DNA of 64,000 bases, taken from the NCBI GenBank assembly GCA_038205115.1, contig JBBRCE010000016.1, forward strand, positions 33,617 to 97,616. The letters run 5' to 3'. Position 1 is the first letter of the stretch, and every line of letters begins with the position of its first letter. The notes under the pieces were generated by a model. The model had not been told where the DNA came from, ran no database searches, and saw only the letters and a program-made list of their open reading frames with translations. The position numbers and the translations under genes are program-made. This stretch comes from JBBRCE01 sp038205115 (GTDB taxonomy: Bacteria; Planctomycetota; Planctomycetia; Pirellulales; JBBRCE01). Of the stretch, positions 9,323 through 18,441 are shown one piece after another.

Positions 9323-9516
9323 GAGTTCGGTTCCGAATGGTCGCCGTGGTTTGCACAAAACAGCCCGCGGCATGGCGCGTGCCGTATTGCACAAGCATAG
9401 GTTATTGCCGGTTTCGCGAACGCCACTCGTGACGCCAACCCTGCCGGCCGCGGCGACGATGGTAACGAAGATGACGATTACGCCATCACGGCACAGACGT
9501 CAAACGGGTCGATCCG

Positions 9517-10656
9517 CTACCGAGCACCGAACTTTTGCGGCTGATAAGCGTGGTCGCGGCGGCGAATGACCGTGGCGGTTTCGATGATGTCTGGCGGTAC
9601 GGGTGGCTTTTCGCCTTCGACGCGGTTGAGCCGCGCCAAAACTTCGATGCCTTCAACCACACGACCAAACACCGTGTGTTGTCCATCGAGATTTGGAGCG
9701 GGACGGAAGGTCATGAAGAACTGCGATCCGCCGGAATCTTTGCTCGGTCCGTGCGCCATGCTGAGCGAACCGCGGAAATGATCGCGATGATCGTCGAGCT
9801 CGCTCTCGTCGGCAATGGCGTATCCCGGTCCGCCGGTGCCATTGCCCAGTGGATCGCCGCCCTGTGCCATGAAGCCGGCAATCACGCGGTGGAATTTGGT
9901 GCCGTCATATTTTTTGGCATCCACCAGTGAGATGAAATTGGCCACGGTGTTGGGCGCTTGGTTTTCGAACAACTCGACAACGATCGGGCCCTTGCTGGTT
10001 TTGATTTTGACCTGCGGGTTTTCTTGGCCCCGCGGCGCAGCGGCGTCTTGGCGGCGAAATTCCAGTTCGCGCAACCATTTGTCCTGCTCACCGTTTTCGA
10101 GCGGCACGACAAACGCGCCGCGCGTGGTATCTTCCATCACCGACTCCGACTTGGCAAACATCGCGCCGGCCCGCGGAAAATCGTCCACACAGAACGCCGC
10201 TTTGCCAGCCAACTTGAATGTATCGGGGCTGGCCCGATCGTTGTCGACCATCAGCTTGACGAGCCGATTCGCTTCATCAAATTCGTCGTCCCGCAGCGCG
10301 GCGCCGGCCATGTTGCGCAACAGTTCGACAATTTCCGGCGTATCGCTGGATGTGACAGGCAGGGCATGCTCGGCCGCTGCTTTGAGCTGGATCGAAAGCG
10401 CGTTGCCTTGCGCGATCAGCGCCAGGCCTTCCTGCTGCAACCGATCGCGCTGCTCCTTGTCGACCACCGCCATCTGGGTGCTGAGCGCTTGCACGCGGCT
10501 GACCACGTTGCGCCACTGGACGTAAAGGGTTTTGTAGTCACCCGCTTGGTCCGCCGTCTCGGATTTCGCCGCCCAAGAGTTCGCCGCGGTGGCGCAGGCG
10601 ATCATCATTGCCAGCGCTAAACCCAGCGCCACGCACAACACACATCGTAATTTCAT
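9517..10656 (-). CDS. Secreted peptidyl-prolyl cis-trans isomerase, cyclophilin type
   Basis: 379 residues from the ATG at 10656, preceded by GAGGAT. Signal peptide MKLRCVLCVALGLALAMM with cleavage near ATAANSWA. Residues about 25-200 are helical and TPR-like. The C-terminal half is a cyclophilin domain: TSKGPIVVELFENQAPNTV, the catalytic Arg in KFHRVIAGFMAQGGDP, GSQFFMTF and the HTVFGRV strand. It should catalyse proline isomerisation in exported proteins. The N-terminal helical region fused to a cyclophilin domain suggests a chaperone-like role. Shortly downstream it meets the divergent upstream region of DUF1570. Confidence 0.88.
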   Translation of the reverse strand: MKLRCVLCVALGLALAMMIACATAANSWAAKSETADQAGDYKTLYVQWRNVVSRVQALSTQMAVVDKEQRDRLQQEGLALIAQGNALSIQLKAAAEHALPVTSSDTPEIVELLRNMAGAALRDDEFDEANRLVKLMVDNDRASPDTFKLAGKAAFCVDDFPRAGAMFAKSESVMEDTTRGAFVVPLENGEQDKWLRELEFRRQDAAAPRGQENPQVKIKTSKGPIVVELFENQAPNTVANFISLVDAKKYDGTKFHRVIAGFMAQGGDPLGNGTGGPGYAIADESELDDHRDHFRGSLSMAHGPSKDSGGSQFFMTFRPAPNLDGQHTVFGRVVEGIEVLARLNRVEGEKPPVPPDIIETATVIRRRDHAYQPQKFGAR

Positions 10657-10804
10657 CGGTTCTATCCTCGGTCGGATCGTGCGCGGCAATGCCGCCGCGC
10701 GCCGGTTAACGTCCCACGAATTCTCAACGCCTGCGGTTGACTGTCTTTCAGCCTAACATAACGCGGCACCGCTACGGTAGCCGGGCACAGACGTGCGGCC
10801 CTGC

Positions 10805-11635
10805 TCAACTGCTGGCGCTGCGGTAACTATAGAGCGCGCGGTTGAACAACCAGCGCGACGCCAACAGGCTGCCAGCCGTAGCGACCAGCGCAAATACGGC
10901 CAGCGGCCACTGATTGGCCGCCAGCGGTTTGGCCAGTAGCCGCGCCGGCACATTGACCACGACCAGCACCGGCACCACAAACGTAAACACAAGCTGCAAG
11001 GCTTGAAACGGCGCGTAGATTTCCAGCGGATAGCGCGAGAAATTGGTGATATAAAACCAAAAGTCGTACAGATTCTGATTTCGTCCCAGCCAAATACTGG
11101 TGGCCGCCAGCGCAATGATCAGACTGTACATGATGGCCACGCCGCACAGCACGTACAGCGGGTATAGCAGCACGCCGGCCAGACTCGGCCAAGAGGCGAG
11201 ATTGAACAACGAGTAGACCAGCAGCAGCACGCCAAACACAAAGTTCGACAACGCCGACCAATCGACCTTTTGCAGCGAAATCAAAAACTGCGTGTCGATC
11301 GGCTTGAGCAGCGCAAAGTCCAGACCTCCGGTGCGAATCATCTCGCTGAACTCTTCCGTGTTGGGCATGAAGAACGCCTGCACCAAGCTGTTGATGAACA
11401 GGCCGGTCGACAAGAACACAAAAAATTCGAACTTATGCCAACTGTCGGGGCCATCGCCAATTTCGTCCGTAAATTTGAACACCAACAGGTAAAAGCCCAA
11501 ATTCATCAGCATCCACGACATGCTGGAAACACAGTCGATGATGAAATTGGCGCGAAACGTCATGTCGCGCACCAGACTGTTGCGCGCAAACGTCAGAAAC
11601 ACACGCAAGTACGAGGGGCGATGCGAAATCATCAT
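10805..11635 (-). CDS. ABC-2 family transporter permease (PF06182-like)
   Basis: 276 residues with about six hydrophobic segments and an N-terminal cytoplasmic helix (YLRVFLTFARNSLVRDMTFR). The pattern FRANFIIDCVSSM..., the stretch IRTGGLDFALLKPI and SRYPLEIYAPF are hallmarks of the ABC-2 membrane family formerly called DUF990. It lies 35 bp downstream of a second permease of the same family, so the two probably form a heterodimeric channel. The usual ATP-binding subunit gene is not next to them. Substrate unknown. Confidence 0.85.
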   Translation of the reverse strand: MMISHRPSYLRVFLTFARNSLVRDMTFRANFIIDCVSSMSWMLMNLGFYLLVFKFTDEIGDGPDSWHKFEFFVFLSTGLFINSLVQAFFMPNTEEFSEMIRTGGLDFALLKPIDTQFLISLQKVDWSALSNFVFGVLLLVYSLFNLASWPSLAGVLLYPLYVLCGVAIMYSLIIALAATSIWLGRNQNLYDFWFYITNFSRYPLEIYAPFQALQLVFTFVVPVLVVVNVPARLLAKPLAANQWPLAVFALVATAGSLLASRWLFNRALYSYRSASS

Positions 11636-11670
11636 TCAGTCTCTGTTAACCGCCAAAGGCCCGCCGGCAT

Positions 11671-12486
11671 CTAACCACCAAAGGCACTGTAGCGTCGGAT
11701 GCCGCGCAAAAACGCTACGCGACTACAGACGTAAAAAAACAACACCCAGCTCACCTGCATCGCCAGGCCGATGGCCAGCTTGTCGCCCGTGATCTTTTGC
11801 AGAAACACGGCCGACGGAAAGTACGCCAGATATTGAAACGGCGTGATCTGCACCAAATAATTCCACGGAGTTGGCAGCATATCCAGTGGAAACATGTGGC
11901 CCGAAAAGAAAAAACTGAACAGCATGTAAACGAACAGCAGCGAATTGACTTCCAAAAACCAAAAGCCAATCATCCCCAGCGTCGCTTCCAGGTAATAGCC
12001 AATCATGAACGACATCACTAGCGACGCAAAAAACGCAGCCAATTGCGGTGCCGGCGGCCAGCCCGGAAAGTAGCTACGGCACAAGAAAAACACCAATGCA
12101 AACGGTAGCGCCGCCACCAGGTAATACACCAACTTGTGGGCAATCCGGCTGACCAGCAAGAAGCCAACCATATCGACCGGCTGAATCAAAAACTTCTTGA
12201 TCGTGCCATCGCGAATGCTGCGAGAAATGCCCGACGCCAAGCCTGGCATGCTGGAAAACGCCCGCCCGATCATGGTCATCAGGTAATACGCGACGAACTC
12301 TTCGTAAGTATAGTTGCCGATCGTCTGTTTCTTACTGCCGGCAAACACGGCCTTCCACAAAAAGATTTGCGTTACGATCGGTAGAAATCGCATCAGCGTG
12401 CCGAGCATGAAATCGCCGCGATACACCAACCGTTCTTCCAGGTTGATCCGCAGGATCGTCCAGTACATTTTCAGACGAGCAAACAT
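11671..12486 (-). CDS. ABC-2 family transporter permease, second subunit
   Basis: 271 residues from the ATG at 12486 (MFARLKMYWTILRINLEERL). The 27 codons upstream are Pro/Ser-rich and come from a purine-rich repeat tract, so they are probably untranslated. About six membrane segments; the features YRGDFMLGTLMRFLPIVTQI, IRDGTIKKFLIQPVD and PFQYLAYFPSAVFL match the companion permease family of two-gene DUF990-type exporters. Co-directional with the permease at 10805. Confidence 0.85.
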   Translation of the reverse strand: MFARLKMYWTILRINLEERLVYRGDFMLGTLMRFLPIVTQIFLWKAVFAGSKKQTIGNYTYEEFVAYYLMTMIGRAFSSMPGLASGISRSIRDGTIKKFLIQPVDMVGFLLVSRIAHKLVYYLVAALPFALVFFLCRSYFPGWPPAPQLAAFFASLVMSFMIGYYLEATLGMIGFWFLEVNSLLFVYMLFSFFFSGHMFPLDMLPTPWNYLVQITPFQYLAYFPSAVFLQKITGDKLAIGLAMQVSWVLFFYVCSRVAFLRGIRRYSAFGG

Positions 12487-12691
12487 GGGGCCGGGAGAGA
12501 GGGTGAGAGGGGCGGAAGGGACGAGAGGGGCGGAGGTTGTAGGTCGATCTGGAAATTCAATAGCCAAATTGGAAGTTGCAGAGGAGAGCCGCGTGGCTCA
12601 AGTGTCGTGGGCAGTGGCTTCGGCGGAGTGAATTTCGAAACCCCCTCGCCCCTTTCGTCCCACTGATCCGTTCGCCTCTCTCCTCCCCGCT

Positions 12692-13234
12692 CTAATTCCA
12701 CTCTTTGAATACTTTCTGGCGGAAGGTGGACCATTCGGTGCTGGCGTTCTGACTGGATTCTTGATCGGACAGCAGATCGGCCACCCATTGATCCATCCGC
12801 CGTAGCCGGTCGGCCAGCGAATCGACCACGTTGTAGGCAATTTTGTAGGCCGCCGAGACGCCGTCTTGCACCAAGTCGTTGAACTCCGCGTGCGGAATGC
12901 AAATCACGTTGATGGCCGTTTTGGCTTTGATATTCGCCAAGTGCGGAGAGGTGCCAAAGAACGACATTTCTCCAAAATGGGCGTAGGGTTCCAACGTATC
13001 GAGCACCACATCGCCGCGCGGGCCGACTTCGCCAGCCTCTTTGATGACTTCGCATTGCCCTTTGAGCAGCACCCATAGGATGCGCGAGCGCTCGCCTTGC
13101 TTGACGATCAGTTCGCCGGCCGGAAACGACTTCACGTAAAAGATTTCTTTGATCTGATGCAATTCGGTTTCGTTCATTTGCCGAAACAGCGGAATCGCCC
13201 GCAGGGTGTCGTCGGAAATCGCTTCGTCGCTCAT
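12692..13234 (-). CDS. Cyclic nucleotide-binding domain protein
   Basis: 180 residues from the ATG at 13234, which overlaps the glutamate dehydrogenase stop in an ATGA junction. A single cNMP-binding beta-roll spans about residues 15-130: FPAGELIVKQGERS, the phosphate-binding cassette region FGEMSFFGTSPHLANIKA and VICIPHAEF. The cassette lacks the usual R-x-A-S Arg (SPHLANI), so cNMP binding is doubtful. There is no DNA-binding helix-turn-helix; the last 50 residues are helical (ADRLRRMDQWVADLL). It therefore looks like a regulator acting through protein contacts, possibly on the coupled dehydrogenase. Confidence 0.82.
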   Translation of the reverse strand: MSDEAISDDTLRAIPLFRQMNETELHQIKEIFYVKSFPAGELIVKQGERSRILWVLLKGQCEVIKEAGEVGPRGDVVLDTLEPYAHFGEMSFFGTSPHLANIKAKTAINVICIPHAEFNDLVQDGVSAAYKIAYNVVDSLADRLRRMDQWVADLLSDQESSQNASTEWSTFRQKVFKEWN

Positions 13235-14466
13235 GTAATGCCCCCTAGCACGGTTGCTCGCCCCACGCGGCCAATGCCCAGAATGTATGCGGCGGTACGC
13301 AGCGAAACTTTGCGCTGTTTGGAAATATCCCATACCCGCTCGAATGCGTCGGACAGCACGTGATCCAGTTCTTGGCGAACGCGGTTCAGCCCCCACTGAT
13401 AATGCTGCCGGTTTTGTACCCATTCGAAATAACTGGCCGTCACGCCGCCGGCATTGGCCAAAATATCCGGCAAAACCAGCGTGCCGCGCTGCTCCAATAC
13501 GGCATCGGCGTCCGGCCAGACCGGCGCGTTGGCCGCCTCGACGATGATCGGCGCTTTGATTCGCTCGACGTTTTCGGCGGTGATCACGCCACCCAGCGCC
13601 GCCGGGATCAGCATATCGCAGGGCAACTCTAATAATTCCGCGTTGCTGATTTTGTCGGCGCCGGTGTAGCCTTGCAGCGTGTTTTGATTTTTCAGCGAAT
13701 ACGTCAGCATGGCCGGAATATCGAGGCCGCTTGCCCGGTGGTACGCGCCGCTGACATCGCTGACGGCGATGACCGGAATCTCCGCGTCGCTCAAAAATTT
13801 AGCGGTGTGCGAACCGACGTTGCCGAATCCCTGGATGGCCACGCGCATATCTTTGGCTTTGCGATTCAACCTGCCGAGCAGTTTGATGACAAAGATGCCG
13901 ACGCCACGGCCCGTGGCTTCTTCGCGCCCTGGCAGACCGAACAGTTCGACCGGTTTGCCCGTCACCACCGCAGGGCTGAAGCCGTGATACTTGCTGTACT
14001 GGTTCATGATCCAGGCCATCGTCTCGGCGTTGCTGCCCATGTCCGGCGCGGGGATATCGCTATCTGGGCCGATCACGTCGTGAATTTCGTCCACGAATTT
14101 TCGTGTGATCCGCTCCATCTCGCGCGTGCTGAGCTTGGCCGGATTAATGGCGATGCCGCCTTTGGCACCGCCGTAGGGCAGATTCACCACGGCCGTCTTC
14201 CAGGTCATCAGCGCGGCCAGCGAGCGAACTTCGTCGAGGTCCACTTCGTGATGGTAGCGCAATCCGCCCTTCATTGGCCCGCGCGCGTTGTTGTGCTGCA
14301 CCCGGTAGCCGATAAACGTGGATAGTTCGCCGCTATCCATCTCGACGGCAATTTGCACCTGCACTTCGCGCTTGGCGGTCAGCAGCAACTTACGCATGTT
14401 GGCGGTCAGATCGATTTGATCGGCCGCGCGATCAAAGTACAGCCGTGTGGCGTCGAATGCTTTCAT
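13231..14466 (-). CDS. Glutamate dehydrogenase (Glu/Leu/Phe/Val family)
   Basis: 411 residues from the ATG at 14466; a GTG 21 nt upstream in frame is the alternative. Substrate domain motifs: GPMKGGLRYH (about 63-72), PYGGAKGGI (about 98-106, catalytic Lys) and DIPAPDMGS. The NAD(P) domain carries the GFGNVG fingerprint (about 213-218). The reaction is oxidative deamination of glutamate to 2-oxoglutarate or the reverse; coenzyme choice cannot be told with confidence. Length fits the hexameric class. It is the first gene of a two-gene unit with the cNMP-binding protein (4-bp overlap). Confidence 0.92.
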   Translation of the reverse strand: MKAFDATRLYFDRAADQIDLTANMRKLLLTAKREVQVQIAVEMDSGELSTFIGYRVQHNNARGPMKGGLRYHHEVDLDEVRSLAALMTWKTAVVNLPYGGAKGGIAINPAKLSTREMERITRKFVDEIHDVIGPDSDIPAPDMGSNAETMAWIMNQYSKYHGFSPAVVTGKPVELFGLPGREEATGRGVGIFVIKLLGRLNRKAKDMRVAIQGFGNVGSHTAKFLSDAEIPVIAVSDVSGAYHRASGLDIPAMLTYSLKNQNTLQGYTGADKISNAELLELPCDMLIPAALGGVITAENVERIKAPIIVEAANAPVWPDADAVLEQRGTLVLPDILANAGGVTASYFEWVQNRQHYQWGLNRVRQELDHVLSDAFERVWDISKQRKVSLRTAAYILGIGRVGRATVLGGIT

Positions 14467-14784
14467 AACTGCTCGCCCATCCGCCACGATTCACGAATAT
14501 TTTGTTTTTTGACGACCGGTCCATCGCCGCCGGCGCTTCCCATTTGACCGGGCCGAATTGCCTACGCATCATACTGCCCGCCGCGCAGGCTCTCAAGCGG
14601 AGCAGCAGCGGGTCGGAACTGCCACGGACGCCAATTGGCGCAAAAAACCGCCTTGAAAGACGAAAAAAGTGCCGCCGCGGACGTCTGCGGTGATAATGCC
14701 AAAACCGCGGCGCGATGCTTCGTCTGTCGGGCGGAAATCAGGTCCGACAGACCGTCGGATCGTCGTGGCGGCGTTTCCAGCGGC

Positions 14785-14814
14785 TTGCGGAGTTGGTTGT
14801 CGCGGTTCCATAAT
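14785..14814 (+). promoter_or_regulatory. Candidate promoter for the prenyltransferase-like protein gene
   Basis: TTGCGG (14785-14790), an 18-bp spacer and CATAAT (14809-14814), giving a short leader before the ATG at 14860. The rest of the 393-bp divergent gap (14467-14859) shows nothing else I can name; the promoter of the dehydrogenase must lie in it too. Confidence 0.35.
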
Positions 14815-14859
14815 ATCTGGGGTGCGCGTCCCTCGCGTCATTTTTCACGGAGTTCGAAG

Positions 14860-15996
14860 ATGTTCGGAAAGCGAAAGCTCGTTTTGACGGTTGCGGCGCT
14901 GGTCGCCGGCAGCCGGTTGATGAATCTGTCTGCCCAGGCGGCAGGTCCCGACGCAAAGCAATATTCGGCCACGGTCGAAAAGGCGGCCAGTTATCTGGCC
15001 AGCAAGCAGGCCGAAGACGGCTCGTGGAGCAAAGCCACCGGGCCAGCCATCACTTCGGTGGTGCTGACCGGTCTGCTGGATGCCGGACGCACGCCCGTCG
15101 ATCCGGTCGTCGCCAAAGGCTTGAAGTATCTGGAAACCTTCGTCCGCGACGATGGTTCGATCTGCTCCAAAGACAGCACGCACAAAAATTACGAAACCGC
15201 TATGGCCATGGTCGCCTTCGCCGCAGCGAACAAAGACGGCAAGTATAAACAAATACTCACCGGCGGAGATAAATACCTCAAGGGCGAGCAATGGGGACCA
15301 ACCAATAAAATCGATCGCGCCGACTCGCGCTGGGGTGGCGCAGGTTACGGCGGCTCGGACAAATCGCGCCCCGATCTGTCCAACACCAGCTTCATGCTCG
15401 ACGCGCTCAAGGCAGCCGGCAATGGTCCCAACGATGAAGCCATCCAGCGTGCTCTGGTCTTCGTCTCGCGAAGTCAAAATCTCGACGGTCCCAACAACAC
15501 CACTGGACTGGCCAAAGCCAACGACGGCGGTTTTTATTACACCCCGGCCGCTGGCGGCGTCAGTCAGGCCGGCAAAGCCAGCAACGGCAACCTGCGCAGC
15601 TACGGGTCGATGACTTACACCGGTCTGAAAAGCATGGTGTACGCCGGCCTCGGCCCCGAAGATCCACGCGTGATCGCCGCCATAGGCTGGCTCAAAAAAC
15701 ATTACACGCTCACGCAAAATCCCGGCATGGGCGAAGACAACCCCGGCATGGGCAACGCCGGCTTGTATTACTACTATCAGGCATTTGCCAAGGCGCTCGA
15801 CGCCTACGGCAAAGACATATTCGTTGACGACGCCGGCAAAAGCCACGACTGGCGCGCCGAGTTAACCGCCGAACTAGCAAAAGCCCAAAAGCCAGACGGC
15901 TCGTGGGCTAACGCCAATAAACGCTGGCTGGAAGATGATGCCAACTTGGCCACCAGCTATGGGCTGATTGCACTCAGCCATTGCAAGCCGAAATAG
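14860..15996 (+). CDS. Secreted prenyltransferase/squalene-oxidase-repeat protein
   Basis: 378 residues; the ATG at 14860 has GGAG 7 nt upstream. The N-terminus MFGKRKLVLTVAALVAG is a signal peptide ending near AQA. The mature part has repeated terpene-cyclase-like units (ASYLASKQAEDGSWSK, GLKYLETFVRDDGSI, GRAEELAKAQKPDGSW-like C-terminal copy) that form an alpha/alpha barrel. The DxDD or DxxD catalytic motifs of true cyclases are not evident, so it is more likely a structural or binding protein of the kind abundant in Planctomycetes. It ends 9 bp before pdxA on the same strand. Confidence 0.85.
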   Translation: MFGKRKLVLTVAALVAGSRLMNLSAQAAGPDAKQYSATVEKAASYLASKQAEDGSWSKATGPAITSVVLTGLLDAGRTPVDPVVAKGLKYLETFVRDDGSICSKDSTHKNYETAMAMVAFAAANKDGKYKQILTGGDKYLKGEQWGPTNKIDRADSRWGGAGYGGSDKSRPDLSNTSFMLDALKAAGNGPNDEAIQRALVFVSRSQNLDGPNNTTGLAKANDGGFYYTPAAGGVSQAGKASNGNLRSYGSMTYTGLKSMVYAGLGPEDPRVIAAIGWLKKHYTLTQNPGMGEDNPGMGNAGLYYYYQAFAKALDAYGKDIFVDDAGKSHDWRAELTAELAKAQKPDGSWANANKRWLEDDANLATSYGLIALSHCKPK

Positions 15997-16005
15997 CAGG
16001 CCGCG

Positions 16006-17088
16006 ATGGCGTCCCATTCTCATTCCACAGGTCCGCGCCACAAGCCGCGAATCGCCGTCACCATGGGCGACGCGGCCGGCATCGGTCCGGAAATCTGCCT
16101 GCGGCTGCTGGCCAATCGCCAAATCGCCGCCGAATGCACGCCTATCGTGTTCGGCGACGCCGCGCTGCTACAGCGCGTGGCGGCGCATCTGGAATTTGAG
16201 TTTTCGACCGACTGGCCAGTGGTCGCCGCACGCGATTGGTCCGAACGTCACAGCCAGCTCAACTCGCCCGCTATTTTGGACTTTGCGCTGCTCGACGCAG
16301 CGGCCATCACGCCAGGACAGATCGACGCCCGTTGCGGCGAAGCGGCCTATCGCTACATCATTGCCGCCATCGACGCCGGCTTGGAGCACCAAGTGGACGC
16401 CGTTTCCACCGGGCCGATCAATAAAGAAGCGCTGCACGCCGCAGGGCATCTCTACCCGGGCCATACCGAAATCTTCGCCGAGCGAATGCACAGCGATCGC
16501 TGGTGCATGCTGATGACCTCGGCCGAACTGACTTGCGGATTGGTCACCTCGCACGTCGGCTACCATCAGGTGCCGGTGCTGCTGACGGTCGATCGAATTC
16601 GTGAAGTCATCGAGCTAACGGCCGAAGCCATGCAGCGAATTCGCGGTCGTGCGCCACGTTTGCTGGTGTGCGGATTGAATCCGCACGCTGGCGAACACGG
16701 ACTGTTTGGCCAAGGCGAAGAAGAGCGATTGATTGTTCCGGCCATCGAAGCGGCCCGGGCGCGCGGCTTGGATGTCACCGGTCCGGTGCCGCCCGACACC
16801 GCGTTTTTGCCCTGGCGACGACGCGCGTTCGACGCCGTGGTGTGCATGTACCACGACCAAGGCTTGATCCCGCTGAAAGCCCTGGCGTTCGACTCCGCCA
16901 TCAACGTCACGGTTGGTCTGCCGGTGCCGCGCACCAGCGTCGACCACGGTACGGCGTTCGATATCGCCTGGCGCGGCACGGCCAGCGCGCAGAGTTTGCA
17001 GGCAGCCGTACTTCTTGCCGCACAGTTGGGAAACAAGGGATCAGAAAAAAGGGGGCAGGGGGCAGAGGTCAGCGGGCAGAAAGAGTAG
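16006..17088 (+). CDS. pdxA: 4-hydroxythreonine-4-phosphate dehydrogenase
   Basis: 360 residues. PdxA makes 3-amino-2-oxopropyl phosphate for pyridoxal 5'-phosphate synthesis (DXP-dependent route). The family opening AVTMGDAAGIGPE is present, and the three metal-binding histidines are visible in TSHVGYHQ (about 183), GLNPHAGE (about 227) and YHDQGLIPLK (about 283); the SVDHGTAFDIA block is also intact. The last 17 residues (KGSEKRGQGAEVSGQKE) are not part of the fold: they are encoded by a G-rich repeat whose inverted copy supplies the tail of the convergent hydrolase. Probably cotranscribed with the preceding gene. Confidence 0.93.
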   Translation: MASHSHSTGPRHKPRIAVTMGDAAGIGPEICLRLLANRQIAAECTPIVFGDAALLQRVAAHLEFEFSTDWPVVAARDWSERHSQLNSPAILDFALLDAAAITPGQIDARCGEAAYRYIIAAIDAGLEHQVDAVSTGPINKEALHAAGHLYPGHTEIFAERMHSDRWCMLMTSAELTCGLVTSHVGYHQVPVLLTVDRIREVIELTAEAMQRIRGRAPRLLVCGLNPHAGEHGLFGQGEEERLIVPAIEAARARGLDVTGPVPPDTAFLPWRRRAFDAVVCMYHDQGLIPLKALAFDSAINVTVGLPVPRTSVDHGTAFDIAWRGTASAQSLQAAVLLAAQLGNKGSEKRGQGAEVSGQKE

Positions 17089-17207
17089 GGAACAGAACTT
17101 GGGCGAATCAAATTCCTCACTGCGACAGTCAGCGCGTCGCTTCCATGCTTATTTCACTGACCCCTGACCTCTGCCCCCTGACCTCTGACCCCTGACCTCT
17201 CTTTTCC
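17051..17207. repeat. Inverted copies of a CTGACC-TCTGCCCC-type repeat between convergent genes
   Basis: A 17-bp sequence at 17056-17072 recurs as its exact reverse complement at 17164-17180, and the right side continues with further degenerate CCCCTGACCTCT units to about 17200. The repeat overlaps the 3' ends of both pdxA (plus) and the serine hydrolase (minus) and contributes the last residues of each. The two copies could pair into a hairpin with a 91-nt loop and serve as a bidirectional terminator. Confidence 0.75.
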
Positions 17208-18344
17208 TACTGAGTTGGCCACGTCGCGACGCAGGCCAATCACCTTGCCCTTGCCGTCGGGATGCACGGCGCTGGCCAGCAGGATCACAAAGCGATCTGA
17301 CTGGGGATCGATCCACAAGCTAGTGCCGGTGAAGCCGGTGTGGCCAAACGAAAGGCCCTTGGTCATGGGCCCGCGCGGCGAGGAATAGTCGGTATCGGCG
17401 TCAAACCCGTAGGTGCGGCCGACGGCTTTGTCGGGCGAGTAGCGGACCGTGGTCCAGGTTTTGACCGTTGCGGCAGTGAGAATTCGTCGGCCATCCAGCT
17501 CGCCGTGCTGGAGCAGCATTTGGCAAAATCGCGCCAGGTCGTTGGCCGAACCGAACAACCCCGCATGACCGGCCACGCCGCCCAGGGCAAACGCGCGGGG
17601 ATCGTGAACTTCGCCTTGCATCCAATGATCGCCGCGTTTTTGCGTCGGGGCGATCCGCGCCTTCAGCGCATTCGGCGGCAAGTAGCCGGCCGTCTTCATG
17701 CCGAGCGGCTCGAAGATCTCTTCGCGCGTGAAGCGATCCAGCGTGCGCCCGTCGACCTGATGCACCAATTCGCCGAGAATGATGAAGCCCACGTCGCTGT
17801 AAACAAATCGCTCGCCCGGCGGCGACTTGAGCGGCAGCCGAAAAATCGCCTCAAGCCCGGCTTTTCCGCCGGCGTCAAAATCCGACAGCGGATTGTCGGC
17901 AATCAATCCGCCGCGATGCAGCAGCAGTTGCTCGATGGTGACGGCCTGTTTGCCGTGGTTGCCCAGGGCCGGTAGATACTTGGCCACTGGGTCGGAGAGC
18001 GCAATCTTTTTGCGTTCGACGAGCATCATCACGGCGGTGGACGTGGCGATTGGCTTGGTGAGCGAAGCCAGATCGAAGATCGTGTCGTCGGTCATCGCCA
18101 CTTTTTCTGGCTGCACGGCACGCTGGCCATAGGCCTTGAGGTACAGAATCTGTTTGCTGTCGCCCACGCACAGCACCGCGCCCGGCAACTGTCCGCGCGC
18201 GATGGCCTCATTGATGCATTGATCGGCCGCTTGCCAGGGCGGCGCGGCGCTCGGCGATTCTTCGGCCGCGCGCGTAGGCGCGATGATCGCAACCCACAGG
18301 CTGCCGACGAGCGCCGGCAGAAGGCCATTTTTCCATTGACGCAT
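17154..18344 (-). CDS. Secreted serine hydrolase, beta-lactamase/esterase (class C-like) family
   Basis: 396 residues with a signal peptide (GLLPALVGSLWVAIIAPTRA). The serine-lactamase fold carries the nucleophile in SLTK (Ser about 94, Lys about 97), the second-motif Tyr in YSD (about 182) and GHTG in place of KTG. This set is typical of family VIII esterases, D-aminopeptidases and penicillin-binding-protein relatives rather than of resistance enzymes. It probably acts in the periplasm. The C-terminal tail GVRGQGAEVRGQ is derived from the inverted repeat shared with pdxA. Confidence 0.88.
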   Translation of the reverse strand: MRQWKNGLLPALVGSLWVAIIAPTRAAEESPSAAPPWQAADQCINEAIARGQLPGAVLCVGDSKQILYLKAYGQRAVQPEKVAMTDDTIFDLASLTKPIATSTAVMMLVERKKIALSDPVAKYLPALGNHGKQAVTIEQLLLHRGGLIADNPLSDFDAGGKAGLEAIFRLPLKSPPGERFVYSDVGFIILGELVHQVDGRTLDRFTREEIFEPLGMKTAGYLPPNALKARIAPTQKRGDHWMQGEVHDPRAFALGGVAGHAGLFGSANDLARFCQMLLQHGELDGRRILTAATVKTWTTVRYSPDKAVGRTYGFDADTDYSSPRGPMTKGLSFGHTGFTGTSLWIDPQSDRFVILLASAVHPDGKGKVIGLRRDVANSVGKERSGVRGQGAEVRGQ

Positions 18345-18441
18345 GATGTTCCGCCATCGTCGAAGAATTGGAATTCCAGCACTGCGTGCGAAAACAGTCG
18401 CCTGGGCAACTGCCGTCGCGCGTGACGATTATAATGCATCC

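Noticed and set aside
14845..15846. 333-codon minus-strand frame opposite the prenyltransferase-like gene
   Set aside because: The plus strand has the signal peptide, ribosome binding site and repeats; the minus frame has none.
17154..18344. Antibiotic-resistance beta-lactamase
   Set aside because: YSD and HTG motifs fit esterase or peptidase-like relatives; nothing shows lactam specificity.
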